Positions 52,663 to 62,563 are shown, numbered from the stretch's first letter. The stretch is 64,000 bases of DNA from CAYUQT01 sp964596165 (GCA_964596165.1 CAZQTW010000018.1:1-64000), one strand, 5' to 3'. Numbers and translations are program-made. Notes: a model not told the origin generated them from the sequence alone.

Positions 52663-53214
52663 ATGAGAACGGGAAGACGTGCCGGTGACTTGGTCATTGC
52701 GGTGGTAGGAGTGATCCTCGTGTTCCTGGGCTTACAGGCCGTGGCTGCACCAACGCTTGAACAAGGCTTTCGGAACCCTCCCGACTCGGCCAAACCCTGG
52801 GTCTGTTGGTGGTGGCTCAAGGGAAACGTCAGCGAATCCTCGATCACGCGTGATTTGGAAGAAATGAAGCGGAAAGGCGTGGGCGGGCTTCTTCTCTTCA
52901 ACGCACGCGGCTACCACGAAGGCCACGCACCCCTGCCGTCCAGCCGCATGGAGTTCATGAGCCCCGAATGGCCCTGGAAGGGGTCACGTTCGCCATGGGC
53001 GAAGCCCACCGCCTTGGGCTGATCATGAGCCTCAATCTCAGCAGTTGTGCCGGCGCATGAGCGTGCTGCCAGGACCAACGTCGCCCTGGTCAATACGAGG
53101 GGTAAGAGACCCGCCTGGCAGGGTTTCTCCGCCGAGGATCGCCTCTTGCCCTCAGGACTGGTCGGTCCCGTGCGCATTGAGTTCGGCCGACAACAGGGCG
53201 TTCGATTGGAGTGA
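52663..53214 (+). pseudogene. GH106-like (alpha-L-rhamnosidase) gene with large internal deletion
   Basis: The first ~105 residues are a good match to the start of GH106-type proteins: signal peptide (AVVGVILVFLGLQAVAA), FRNPPDSAKPWVCWWWLKGN and ITRDLEEMKRKGVGGLLLF. Then the frame shifts at about 52968, continues briefly (FAMGEAHRLGLIMSLNLSS) and stops. From about 53066 a new frame gives what looks like a C-terminal end (RTNVALVNTRGKRPAWQGFS, then SGLVGPVRIEFGRQ) and stops at 53214. The ~600-900 residues that should lie between are gone. AGGAG precedes the ATG. Transcripts, if any, would make only the first fragment. Confidence 0.7.
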
Positions 53215-53341
53215 TGTCTTCCGGCCGACGAACCGCGCACGTTGTGCCTGTGAACTCACGTTTGTGTGGCGCCCGGACGGCCACGGCCATGGCGCGGGAT
53301 CGCCGGATGACCGACAATCGTACGAGTGGGCCGGCGCTATC

Positions 53342-54595
53342 TCACCATTTCAGGTTCACATACCAGACCCACACGAACGTGTAAGCGATGTCGATTCCGA
53401 TGAGCAACTTCGCCCACCATCGGAGGGGCGCGCGGAGGCCGACGAGCAGCAGGATGAACAGCAACGGGTAGAAGTCGAGAAGATATCGCGCGCCGGAGCG
53501 GCAGGACTCATGGCCATAGTAGAAGAGTAACGGAGACAACGAGAGCCCCACTCCCAGCCAGAAGGCTCCCAGCAGACGATCCCGACGAATCGCTGCGATC
53601 AGGCAGAGGAAAGCGGGTGATGTGAAGAATAGACCCGTACCGTAATGTGAGCTAATCAGATATGGCGGCGTATCGATCCACACCGGAGGATCAAGGAAGA
53701 AGGCGCGAATATTGTCGATCAGGAAGACCGGACTGAATACGCCCTTAGCCAGGCGATCAGCATATTGTGCCGATACCAGCATCCGCGAGCGGCCGAAATC
53801 GAACGGACTACCGAACTGGGCGTTGTTGAGCCAGAGGAGGAAGACGCCCATCACGGCCGGACCGATGAAAAACGGCGCCAAGCGAAGCAATCGCCGACCC
53901 CGTCCCGACGACCGGGGTTCGTCATCCCAGAGGAGGTAGAGCAGGGCGGGAAGTGCTCCGACTGCCGGTGGCCTGCTCGCAAAGGCAAAGGCGTATGCGA
54001 CGCCGGCAGCCAGGCGTTGGCGGTTCGAGGCCAGACAGAGCGACGCCGTCAACGCCGCCAAGGTGAACCAGTGCGCCGTGTACCACACACCTCGGTATGG
54101 GACGTTGACCCAGATGATGGTTCCCATCGCATAGAATGCTGTGAGCCATGTCAATCTATCGTCTTCCGTGCGGACCTGTGCGCGTCGTGCGATGAGCCAC
54201 ATCGCCTGATGCATCAGCGCGACCGACAGCGCGGCCAGCAGACAATGCAGAAGGCGATCCGGAATACGATCGCCCACAATCGCCACCGGCCCCAGTAGGA
54301 GTAGCGTCGGTCCCGGCGGAAACGAGGAGTACAGTCTTCCATCGACCAGCGAGAGATCTCGCAACAATAGGTCGGGTTTCAGGTCCAGCCGTCCCTTCAG
54401 CCATGCCTGGGCCTGAACCACGTAGTGATGCGGCCCGGTCGGCCTGACCAGCGACCACCAGCGGAGCGTGCTTCCGTACACCGTGGCCGCATAGATGCCC
54501 AGGCTGAGCAGAAACCAGCGGATGGGATGAGGATGCGCTGCGGCCGAGCCGCTGGCGTAGGGCAACACGATAGGCGGTTCACTGTCCACCGGCAT
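53342..54595 (-). CDS. Multi-pass membrane protein, GT-C-like
   Basis: About 417 residues with ten or so membrane helices throughout. The first loop has HYVVQAQAWLKGRLDL and LYSSFPPGPTLLLL, a pattern seen in GT-C glycosyltransferase-like and mannosyltransferase-like proteins of unknown substrate. A clear catalytic Asp cannot be assigned. It is on the same strand as the ThuA-Gfo/Idh/MocA fusion and starts 54 bp after it ends (or 27 bp, if translation starts at 54622), so the two may be an operon. The downstream neighbour is the decayed GH106-like gene on the other strand. Confidence 0.6.
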   Translation of the reverse strand: MPVDSEPPIVLPYASGSAAAHPHPIRWFLLSLGIYAATVYGSTLRWWSLVRPTGPHHYVVQAQAWLKGRLDLKPDLLLRDLSLVDGRLYSSFPPGPTLLLLGPVAIVGDRIPDRLLHCLLAALSVALMHQAMWLIARRAQVRTEDDRLTWLTAFYAMGTIIWVNVPYRGVWYTAHWFTLAALTASLCLASNRQRLAAGVAYAFAFASRPPAVGALPALLYLLWDDEPRSSGRGRRLLRLAPFFIGPAVMGVFLLWLNNAQFGSPFDFGRSRMLVSAQYADRLAKGVFSPVFLIDNIRAFFLDPPVWIDTPPYLISSHYGTGLFFTSPAFLCLIAAIRRDRLLGAFWLGVGLSLSPLLFYYGHESCRSGARYLLDFYPLLFILLLVGLRAPLRWWAKLLIGIDIAYTFVWVWYVNLKW

Positions 54596-54649
54596 GGTCC
54601 ATGCACACCCTCGAGAGATCAACCTTCTCGCGCGAATGACTTGCCTGGG

Positions 54650-56311
54650 CTACCGAGATCTCGGTCCGAATACCTCGTCCTCGTAAGGCATCGCAAGGGG
54701 CGCCCCCTTGGCGCTCGATTGTTCGGACAGGCTCAGCACACCGATTACACGGCGTGCCGATTCCGGCGTCACCTCCAGCGGATCGCCCAGAAGCAAATGG
54801 TCGGCCAGCGCCCGGTAGTAGCCATGCCAATCGCCCTTGAGGAACGGTATGAGGCTTTCGACCTTTCGACCGTCCGTCAACACCTTGACGAGCCGTATCG
54901 TGTCGTTCGGCCCCATCGTGACGGCGCCGCGGGTGCCCAGGATTCGCCACTTGGGTTTGTCGACGGCGGCGATGCTCGACTGTTCAAACGTGGCCATCAC
55001 ACCGCCCTCGAACCGGATCGTCGTCCAGCAGTGGTCCTCGTTGGTCACGTGATGCCAAACTCGTTTGGGAGGGAAGAAGCCGAACACGCTCTCGATCCGG
55101 CGCGGAACCAGGTTGAGAATCCAATCGATGAAATGCGCCCCCCAATCATAGAATGCCCCGCCGCTGATCGCCTTGTTGCTTCGCCACCAGTCCCCGGGAT
55201 AGGAATAGCTGCTCATGCAGGCCTCGACTTGGAACACATCACCAATCTCACCGGCGTCGATGAGCTCCTTGATCGTCAGGTAGTCGGCGTCACGGCGGCG
55301 ATTGTGGAAGACGGTACAGACCTTGCCGGCCTTTCGGGCCGCCCGGATCATGTCGGTCGATTCCTTGATGGTGAGCGCGAAGGGCTTCTCGCAGACCACG
55401 TGCCGACCCGCCTTACTGCATTGAATCGCAAGCGGAGCATGCGTGTTGTGCGGCGTAACGAGAACGCACAGCTCTATCTGATCGTCGCCAAGCATTGCAT
55501 CCACCGACGAATACGTCTTGATGCCCGGCAGGTCGTCCTCCGCAGTCGACAGCCGCGACTCGTCACTGTCGCAGACGGCAACCACCTGGAGCCCCTTGGC
55601 CATGTTGATGCTCTCGGCGTGGTGCTTGCCCATGTTGAACGACCCGCCATAGCCAATGATCCCGCAACCGATGACCCGCTCGAAGGCCTCGGTCTCGCCG
55701 CAGACCCACCGGAGTTGCCGAACGACCTGCGACTGAAACGCGGGGTTGTTGAAGGCCTCAACGCCGTGACCCAGCGCCAGATAGGCGATGCGGCCCTTGC
55801 CCTGGGTCCGGGTATAGGCCATCGGGTGGGCGACATGGTGCCAATAGGCCTGGAGGTAGGCATCGTACTCCGCGTGATTCTTGACGATGTACAGCTCATC
55901 GGTGATCCGGAACGGCTGCACACGGGCGGCCAGAGGGTGATCGGGGTCCTTCACGGTGACCTCGAACGGTACCACGGCGCCGTGGCCGATGAATTGGCTG
56001 CCGATCAGCTTCATGTACCCTTCGTTCTTCACGAACGAGTCGTTTCCGCAATGGATGCCCACCAGCCCGCCGCCGTTCTCCACGAAGCGGATAATGCCTC
56101 GTTCCTGATTGGCCGTCAGCTCGCCGCCCTGTGCGTAGACGATCGCGGCGGCATACCGGCTTCGCGGCAGCGTCGCCAAAGCATTCCGGTCCGTTGTGCG
56201 GGTCACGTCAAACCGTCCGGTGGCCAGCAAAAACGACTCCAGAATGCGCCCACAGGCCTCGAAGTCGTGCCAACCACCGCCGAGCAATACCAGTACCTTC
56301 TTCGGCACCAT
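54650..56311 (-). CDS. ThuA-Gfo/Idh/MocA fusion protein
   Basis: 553 residues. Residues 1-205 form a ThuA domain (KKVLVLLGGGWHDFEACG, GGGLVGIHCGNDSF, GRIAYLALGHGVEAF). Residues 215-553 form a Gfo/Idh/MocA oxidoreductase with IGCGIIGYGGSFNMGKHH, CVLVTPHNTHAPLA and the catalytic motif CEKPFAL. No signal peptide is seen, so it is cytoplasmic. ThuA and Gfo/Idh/MocA genes often sit together in sugar loci; here they are one chain, which supports a joint role in one sugar pathway. AAAGGGAG precedes the ATG at 56311. The GT-C-like gene follows on the same strand. Confidence 0.9.
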   Translation of the reverse strand: MVPKKVLVLLGGGWHDFEACGRILESFLLATGRFDVTRTTDRNALATLPRSRYAAAIVYAQGGELTANQERGIIRFVENGGGLVGIHCGNDSFVKNEGYMKLIGSQFIGHGAVVPFEVTVKDPDHPLAARVQPFRITDELYIVKNHAEYDAYLQAYWHHVAHPMAYTRTQGKGRIAYLALGHGVEAFNNPAFQSQVVRQLRWVCGETEAFERVIGCGIIGYGGSFNMGKHHAESINMAKGLQVVAVCDSDESRLSTAEDDLPGIKTYSSVDAMLGDDQIELCVLVTPHNTHAPLAIQCSKAGRHVVCEKPFALTIKESTDMIRAARKAGKVCTVFHNRRRDADYLTIKELIDAGEIGDVFQVEACMSSYSYPGDWWRSNKAISGGAFYDWGAHFIDWILNLVPRRIESVFGFFPPKRVWHHVTNEDHCWTTIRFEGGVMATFEQSSIAAVDKPKWRILGTRGAVTMGPNDTIRLVKVLTDGRKVESLIPFLKGDWHGYYRALADHLLLGDPLEVTPESARRVIGVLSLSEQSSAKGAPLAMPYEDEVFGPRSR

Positions 56312-56634
56312 TCACAGGCTCCCTTTCAAAGACCGAACACGTTCGGCCGGGAACACAAGGCCCAACTAATCCGCGCACGATTCACCGGCCCACTCCGAGG
56401 AATCACCGCGCCAGCCATCTTCCGCGTGGAACGGCGTCGACGCAAGCCATTCAACGCGCCGAACGACGCCGGGCGGGAATCGGTTGCGGCGCTTCCGATC
56501 GCCCATCCCTTGCACGAAGCTACCGTGTGCCTCATGCGTCGCAAGTACGGTCGAAGACCGGTTCCGTCATTGAATGCGCCCCACCGTTCCGAGTACCATG
56601 TCACGATTGTCTTTGCACCCCTGGTGAGAGGACC
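56312..56634. other. Divergent intergenic region with a short palindrome
   Basis: About 320 bp between the divergent ThuA-Gfo/Idh/MocA and lysS genes. CCGAAC and GTTCGG arms around AC (56333-56346) form a near-perfect palindrome 22 bp before the fusion start. No confident -35/-10 pair or gene is seen. Plus-strand reading frames here run into lysS but have no family-like sequence. Confidence 0.45.
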
Positions 56635-58107
56635 ATGGTGTCTGAACAGAGCGACCAACAACAGCAGTATCTTGACCGGCAGAAGAAGGTGACCAAGCTA
56701 CGCGAGCTGGGCATCGATCCCTACGGTGCCCGATTCGAGAATGCCGAGCCGTTCGCGAGCGTGCGCAAACGGGCCGAGGCGCTGAACATCTTGGCCGAAC
56801 AGATTCTCGATAGCGAACGAGCCCGCGTGGCCGGGCGAGTCATGCTTCAACGGGGCTTCGGCAGCCTGGTCTTTCTGACCGTTCGTGATCGAAGCGGCGA
56901 CATGCAGGTCGGCCTCAGCAAGAAGATGCTTGCGGCGGCCTGGCCCGTGATCAAGCTGCTTGACCTCGGCGACCTGATCGGCGTCGAAGGCAAACTCGGC
57001 AAGACCAAGACCGACGAACTGACCGTTTGGGCGGACTCGTTCACGCTGCTTTGTAAGTCCCTTCGCCCGATGCCCGAGAAGTGGCACGGCCTAACGGATA
57101 CGGAGTGGCGGTATCGACACCGATACGTCGATCTGTTCGCGAATCCGCCCGTCCGCGACGCGTTCATGACACGGTGCGCGATCATCGATCACGTCCGGCG
57201 GTATCTGAGCGACCGGGGCTTTCTTGAGGTTGAGACGCCCATGCTCCAGCCGATCTACGGCGGCGCGGCGGCGCGGCCGTTCACGACGCACCACAACACG
57301 CTCGACATCGACCTGTTTCTGCGGATCAGTCCGGAACTCTACCTCAAGCGGTTGCTCGTGGGGGGGCTTGAGCGGGTCTTCGAGATCAACCGCAACTTTC
57401 GGAACGAGGGGATCAGCACGAAGCACAATCCCGAGTTCACGATGCTCGAGGTCTATCAGGCTTATGGCGACTACCACGACATGATGGACCTGACCGAGGG
57501 CATGATCACCACCGCCATCGAGCGGCTCGGCGGCGGATTCGTGAGGCAGTACGGTGATATCAAGATCGATTTCACACCGCCTTGGCCGCGCCGAACCTAT
57601 GCGGAATGCCTCGAGGAGTACGCCGGGGTCAAGATGACCGACCTTGCGGCCGTTCGGGCCAAGGCGACTCAGCTCGGCATCGAACACGCCAAGATGGCCG
57701 ACGCCGTGGTGGTCAACGAGGTCTTCGAGAGGACGGTCGAGCCGAGGCTGGTCAACCCGACGTTCGTGAAGGACTACCCGGCTCCGCTGTGCCCGCTGAC
57801 GCGGCGCAAGCCGGATGACCCGACGATCGCCTTGCGGTTCGAGGTTTTCGCGGCCGGCGGGATCGAGTTGGGCAACGCCTACACCGAGCTGAACGACCCG
57901 ACAGTCCAGGAAGAGAACCTCCGGACGCAATTGGCCGGACAGACCGAGACCATGGCGGTCATGGACGAGGATTTCCTGCTGGCGCTTCAGTACGGCATGC
58001 CGCCCGCGGGCGGGTTGGGCATTGGGATAGATCGGCTCGTTATGCTGTTAACGGGGTGCACAAGTATCCGCGACGTGATCTTGTTCCCACTTCAGCGGCC
58101 GAAATAG
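56635..58107 (+). CDS. lysS: Lysyl-tRNA synthetase, class II
   Basis: 490 residues. It charges tRNA-Lys. An OB-fold anticodon domain (about 65-160, ARVAGRVMLQRGFGSLVFL) precedes the class II catalytic core: motif 1 near residue 195-230 (FLEVETPMLQPIYGGAAARP), motif 2 FEINRNFRNEGISTKHNPEF and motif 3 GLGIGIDRLVMLL. All class-defining motifs are present and the length is normal. The ATG at 56635 is chosen; a GTG directly after it has better spacing from GAGAGG. The long open frame upstream shows no family-like sequence. A large permease gene starts 49 bp downstream. Confidence 0.96.
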   Translation: MVSEQSDQQQQYLDRQKKVTKLRELGIDPYGARFENAEPFASVRKRAEALNILAEQILDSERARVAGRVMLQRGFGSLVFLTVRDRSGDMQVGLSKKMLAAAWPVIKLLDLGDLIGVEGKLGKTKTDELTVWADSFTLLCKSLRPMPEKWHGLTDTEWRYRHRYVDLFANPPVRDAFMTRCAIIDHVRRYLSDRGFLEVETPMLQPIYGGAAARPFTTHHNTLDIDLFLRISPELYLKRLLVGGLERVFEINRNFRNEGISTKHNPEFTMLEVYQAYGDYHDMMDLTEGMITTAIERLGGGFVRQYGDIKIDFTPPWPRRTYAECLEEYAGVKMTDLAAVRAKATQLGIEHAKMADAVVVNEVFERTVEPRLVNPTFVKDYPAPLCPLTRRKPDDPTIALRFEVFAAGGIELGNAYTELNDPTVQEENLRTQLAGQTETMAVMDEDFLLALQYGMPPAGGLGIGIDRLVMLLTGCTSIRDVILFPLQRPK

Positions 58108-58155
58108 CCCCGGTGCGCTGTTCGATGAATTCCGTGAAATCTCAATACACGTGGT

Positions 58156-61100
58156 GTGACTAACCCTATACGTGTGACAATGAAGGCCTCCGATCAGGTT
58201 CCCGTTCTTGGCTACGCCTCGACGCCGACAGAGCCGGATGACGTACACGGCGACGCGGTGCTCGAGACGCACCGCGCCATGATCCTGATTCACGGGTTCC
58301 TTCATGCGGCCGTGGCGATCCCGATGGGTGTGCTGTGGTGGAAAGCCGCCGTCGGGTACGCGGCATTCCTCCTGATCGCGGCGGCGATCCTTATCGGCGG
58401 ATTCGAACTGTACCTATCGGCCTATGGCGGTTCTCGCGCGCGACTGCTGGCCCGAATCGCGGTGAGCATCTACGCCGTGCTCGCCCTTGTGGCGTTCGCG
58501 GGACTTCACGTTCCGGTCCTTAAGCTCTCCGGTCCGACAGCGTTGTGGCTCTCGATCCTGACGTACGGCTCGGGAATTCGCGAACCCTCGTTGGCCATGG
58601 GCGTTCAAGGTCTGACCGCTGCTTGTGCGATTGTTCTGGCGCTTGCGATGGGGCGGCGGACGTTGATCGTCTCGTCACCGGCCTGGTTACTCGCCTGGCT
58701 CTTGGCGCACGGCATACGATCGATCGTCGGGGCGGCCTATTATCTCACCTACGATCTCGGTGCCGAACCCCTTTGGCGACGCATTGAGAATCGCCCGCGC
58801 CCGCACGTGGTCGCGCTGGTTCTCGGTGGCCCGCCCTTGGCGGCGATCGGTGGATTGCTCGCGTATGGACTGGTCCTGGCCTGCCATCGCCTCGTCCCGC
58901 CGATCTTTCGCCCGTTGATGTACGTGGCGGCAATCGACCTCATTCTGCTTCCGTTGCTGCCCCTGGCGGCGCTGGCGGTTCTGGAGTTGTTCCGTCGCGT
59001 GGCATCCAGGGGAGAAGTCTGGGTCTACGTCTTGTCGCCGGTGTTCGTGGCGCTCGCCCCTGCGGCCGCCCTCGTTCTCTTGTGGCTGGCGGTGCATCGG
59101 ATGCTCGTTCAGTTGGCGCGAGGGGTGGGGCAGTGGCAAATCGGGCAGGCGGGGCGCACGAGCCGGCTCGTCTTCGGAGCGATTTGGGTCCACATTGCGC
59201 TCTGGGTTGCGACCACCGCGTTCAATGCCCAGACCGGCCTGACGTTGGTGGGGCAGAAGGTCCCCGGCGCGGAGCTGTTCAAGCGCCAACAACGGACGCC
59301 GCTGCATCAGCTTCCGGCCGAGATGAAGGCGGCGCGCGACTTTCTTGTTTCCGAACTGGGACGCAGAGGCTTGGATACGGAAGACGGTGATGCCATGCGG
59401 GCGGCCGCCCTTCTGGCGGGCGACCATCCGGACGCACCGCGAATCCGGTTTCGTGACCTGTCGACATGGGCGCAGCGGAAGCTGGCCGGTCTGCCGTGGT
59501 ACTACAGTCCCGCCGAATTCGAACGGGATCGCAGCGAACGGTGCGCGGTCTTTTGGGGCTGTCTGCTGCTGGCGGCGATGCTGTTGATTCGCTGGCCCGG
59601 CCTTCACCATGTTCTGACCAAGGGATTCCTCCGCAAGGCCGTCTTTGGCATCCGCGTTGCGGCCCCGACGGGGTTGACGATCGCCTGTCTGATCGGAGGT
59701 TCGCCTCAACCGGACGTCATCGCCTTGATCACGGGACTGGTTCTGGTGGCCGTGGGCGTCCTTGTACTGGCCTACTGGCTGGGCTGGCTCGTCAGCCGCG
59801 ACCTCGGACCGACACGCCACTATGCCCCGTTCATGGCCATCCGCCTGCTCCAAAAGCGGCGAATTGCCTTCTTCGCCATCGGAGCGGTCACGCTGTGCGT
59901 GGCCATGGTATTGATCGTGGTCAGTGTGATGGGGGGGTTCCTGGATCTCATTCGAGAGCGGTCGCGCGGTTTGCTCGGCGACCTGATCATGGAGAACGCC
60001 TCGCTTCAGGGTTTCGCGGGATACGACGAATACATCAGGCGAGTCAAGCAGCTTCGCGACACGAAAGGTCGGCCGATCATCGCCGAGGCCACGCCGGTGA
60101 TCTACACGTACGGCGTGCTACGGTTCCCGGTGAGCTACGTCACCAAGCCGGTTCGCGTCGTGGGAATTCGCTTGCGAGAGTGCATCGACGTCACTCGCTT
60201 CGGCGAGGGCCTGAGCTACAACAAATACTACCCGGCTACGACGTCCCTCGATCGGCAGCAGCAACCCTGCTGGGGACGTGATTCCAACAAGCTGCCGGTC
60301 CTGCCGGCAGAATTGGAGGCCGCTCGTGCCAAGGGGCTCGCGGCGATCACGGATCCGGATGAGCGGCACGAATTCGATCGATACCCCGAAGGGGAATATC
60401 CCGGACCGGGAACCTACGCCGACTTCACCGAGAGCGATGCCTCGTTCGTCTACCATGGTCTGAACGATATCGCTGCGGAACTTCGGATTCTCGGTGAAGA
60501 CGTGGCCGAGGGGCGGTGGGGACCGGCGTCGAGGCCGGCATCGGCCGAGACCGGCGGCGTCTCGACGTCGCCGAGTCCGCCCGGCCTCGCCGAGCGCGGG
60601 CAGAAGTTGGCGGCCCGGCTTGAGGAACTCGTCGAGCGTCTTCCCGGCGATGCGGATGTCAAGCCGCTGGATGCCTCGCTCCGCGAGGTGATCGGACAAT
60701 TCATGACGTTGACGGATCTGCTTCGGGCTCACGACGCCAAGGTGGGGCAGACCATCAACGACATCCTGAAGCGACTCCAGCCGGTCACGGACAAGCTGGC
60801 GGAGATTCGTCTGAGGCCGGGCTATTCGGGCAAGCAGATCTACGGCGTCATCATCGGCCGTGATCTGATCGCCGAGCGCCAGTCCAGCGGGCGTTATCTC
60901 CGGTATGACTTCTATGCCCGCGGCATGGAAATGCTCGTCACCGTGCTGCCGCTGACGACCAAGGGGACGTTCACGCGCCAGCAGCCGATCAGTCTGCCGC
61001 TTCGCTACGTCGACGATTCCTGGACGCGGGTCTACGACATCGACAACATGTGCGTTTACGTCGATTTCGAGATGCTCCAGAAGACGATGGAAATGGGTCG

Positions 61101-61773
61101 CAACCGGCTGGAGGACGGCAGCGGCTTCACGAGCCCGCGGGCGTCGCAAGTCCTGATCAAGCTGACGCCCGGTCAGGATATCCTTGCCTGTCGTGAGCGG
61201 CTAATGAACGAATGGTCCGATTTTTGCCTGACCTGGCCGCACACCCGCGACCAACACTGGATGAGCTACGTCAAAGTCCGCACCTGGGAAGAGCAGCAGG
61301 CCCAGTTCATCGCAGCCGTGGAAAACGAGAAGATTCTCGTGACGACGTTGTTTGCGGTGATTTCGGCGGTGGCCATCTTTCTGATCCTGTGCATCTTCTA
61401 CATGATCGTGTCCGAAAAGACTCGCGACATCGGAACGCTGAAGAGCGTGGGCGCGGCGGCAGGCGGCGTGGCCGGGGTGTTCCTGGCCTACGGCGCCGCG
61501 ATCGGAGTCGTGGGCGCCAGCCTGGGCATCTGGCTGGGATCGATGTTCGTGCATCGTATCAACACGATCCAGGACTGGATCGCGCGGATCCATCCCAACC
61601 TTCGCGTGTGGAATCCCGAGGTCTACTCGTTCGACGTGATACCGGACCGCGTGAATTTCGAAGAGGCGGCGACGATCTTCGTGGTGGCCATCATCGCGTC
61701 GGTGTTGGGCGCCACGTTCCCCGCGTTGCGAGCCGGCCGGACCTGGCCGGTGGAGGCGTTGCGCTATGAGTGA
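58156..61773 (+). CDS. Very large LolC/LolE-like ABC permease
   Basis: 1,205 residues. The first ~540 hold about ten hydrophobic segments and are not part of the usual LolC/E fold. From about 555 a MacB/LolC-type permease begins (PFMAIRLLQKRRIAFF, then a helix), followed by a long periplasmic domain (about 610-1050) and three helices with the FtsX pattern EKTRDIGTLKSVGAAAGG near 1090. Typical LolC/E are ~400 residues, so this is three times larger. With its ATPase partner it may move lipoproteins or another lipid-linked cargo. The start is GTG 58156 or ATG 58180; neither has a ribosome site. It overlaps the ATPase gene by eight bases (ATGAGTGA). Confidence 0.85.
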   Translation: MTNPIRVTMKASDQVPVLGYASTPTEPDDVHGDAVLETHRAMILIHGFLHAAVAIPMGVLWWKAAVGYAAFLLIAAAILIGGFELYLSAYGGSRARLLARIAVSIYAVLALVAFAGLHVPVLKLSGPTALWLSILTYGSGIREPSLAMGVQGLTAACAIVLALAMGRRTLIVSSPAWLLAWLLAHGIRSIVGAAYYLTYDLGAEPLWRRIENRPRPHVVALVLGGPPLAAIGGLLAYGLVLACHRLVPPIFRPLMYVAAIDLILLPLLPLAALAVLELFRRVASRGEVWVYVLSPVFVALAPAAALVLLWLAVHRMLVQLARGVGQWQIGQAGRTSRLVFGAIWVHIALWVATTAFNAQTGLTLVGQKVPGAELFKRQQRTPLHQLPAEMKAARDFLVSELGRRGLDTEDGDAMRAAALLAGDHPDAPRIRFRDLSTWAQRKLAGLPWYYSPAEFERDRSERCAVFWGCLLLAAMLLIRWPGLHHVLTKGFLRKAVFGIRVAAPTGLTIACLIGGSPQPDVIALITGLVLVAVGVLVLAYWLGWLVSRDLGPTRHYAPFMAIRLLQKRRIAFFAIGAVTLCVAMVLIVVSVMGGFLDLIRERSRGLLGDLIMENASLQGFAGYDEYIRRVKQLRDTKGRPIIAEATPVIYTYGVLRFPVSYVTKPVRVVGIRLRECIDVTRFGEGLSYNKYYPATTSLDRQQQPCWGRDSNKLPVLPAELEAARAKGLAAITDPDERHEFDRYPEGEYPGPGTYADFTESDASFVYHGLNDIAAELRILGEDVAEGRWGPASRPASAETGGVSTSPSPPGLAERGQKLAARLEELVERLPGDADVKPLDASLREVIGQFMTLTDLLRAHDAKVGQTINDILKRLQPVTDKLAEIRLRPGYSGKQIYGVIIGRDLIAERQSSGRYLRYDFYARGMEMLVTVLPLTTKGTFTRQQPISLPLRYVDDSWTRVYDIDNMCVYVDFEMLQKTMEMGRNRLEDGSGFTSPRASQVLIKLTPGQDILACRERLMNEWSDFCLTWPHTRDQHWMSYVKVRTWEEQQAQFIAAVENEKILVTTLFAVISAVAIFLILCIFYMIVSEKTRDIGTLKSVGAAAGGVAGVFLAYGAAIGVVGASLGIWLGSMFVHRINTIQDWIARIHPNLRVWNPEVYSFDVIPDRVNFEEAATIFVVAIIASVLGATFPALRAGRTWPVEALRYE

Positions 61774-62563
61774 CGACGCCATCCTGATCGCTAAGAATAT
61801 CCACAAGAGCTACCCGCTGGGGCGGACGGAGCTCAGGGTGCTTCGCGGCGTGTCGATGTCCGTTCGGCGCGGCGAGTTCGTAGCGATAATGGGCAGCAGC
61901 GGCAGCGGCAAGAGCACGCTGATGCACGTCATCGGCGCGCTGGACGTGCCGCAGCGGGGCCAGGTCCTATTCGAGGGGCGGGCCCTATTCGAGCCCGAGG
62001 ACTCGCGTCGCCTGCCCGTCGTGGCGGGGTCGTTCGATAACGGGACGGCGGCGATGCGAACCCGCAGCGGCGAGCTGGAACCGTTGCGGAATCGGCTGCG
62101 GAATCACGCGTTCGGGTTCGTCTTCCAATTCTATCACCTTCTGCCGGAATTGGATGTCGTCGAGAATATCCTCGTGCCGTGCATGGTCGGCGCGTCGGTG
62201 GGTGAGTGGTTCGGTCGGCGGGCGGAACTGACCGAACGCGCCGCGCGGGCGGCCGAACAATTGGGCTTGGGCGATCGCCTTCGCCACAAGCCGAACGAGC
62301 TGTCGGGCGGCGAGCGGCAGCGAGTGGCCATCGCCCGGGCCCTGATCAACCGGCCACGGGTCTTGCTTGCCGACGAGCCGACGGGTAACTTGGATGCCCA
62401 GACAGGCCGCGAGATCCTGGCACTTCTCCAGGGGCTGAACCGGCAAGGCCAAACCATCGTGATGGTGACACACGATCCGTGGGTGGCCAAACAGGCCGAT
62501 CGGACGGTCCATCTGGAGGACGGAAGGATCAAGCAGTCGGCGGCGGACACCGGCGGGGCTTGA
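61766..62563 (+). CDS. ABC ATPase, LolD/MacB-like
   Basis: 265 residues. Walker A is GSSGSGKST, the signature LSGGERQRVAIARAL and Walker B RVLLADEPTGNLD, as in the LolD/MacB ATPase family. Between Walker A and the Q-loop (FGFVFQFYHLLPELDVVENI) lies an extra stretch of about 30 residues (about 75-110, FEPEDSRRLPVVAGSFDNG) not normal for the family. The gene overlaps the large permease by eight bases, so the two are coupled and must form one transporter. Its cargo is unknown; lipoprotein release is the default guess. Confidence 0.93.
   Translation: MSDDAILIAKNIHKSYPLGRTELRVLRGVSMSVRRGEFVAIMGSSGSGKSTLMHVIGALDVPQRGQVLFEGRALFEPEDSRRLPVVAGSFDNGTAAMRTRSGELEPLRNRLRNHAFGFVFQFYHLLPELDVVENILVPCMVGASVGEWFGRRAELTERAARAAEQLGLGDRLRHKPNELSGGERQRVAIARALINRPRVLLADEPTGNLDAQTGREILALLQGLNRQGQTIVMVTHDPWVAKQADRTVHLEDGRIKQSAADTGGA

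Noticed and set aside
54425..56692. 755-residue plus-strand reading frame
   Set aside because: It is antisense to the GT-C-like and ThuA-Gfo/Idh/MocA genes; both of those have recognisable domains.
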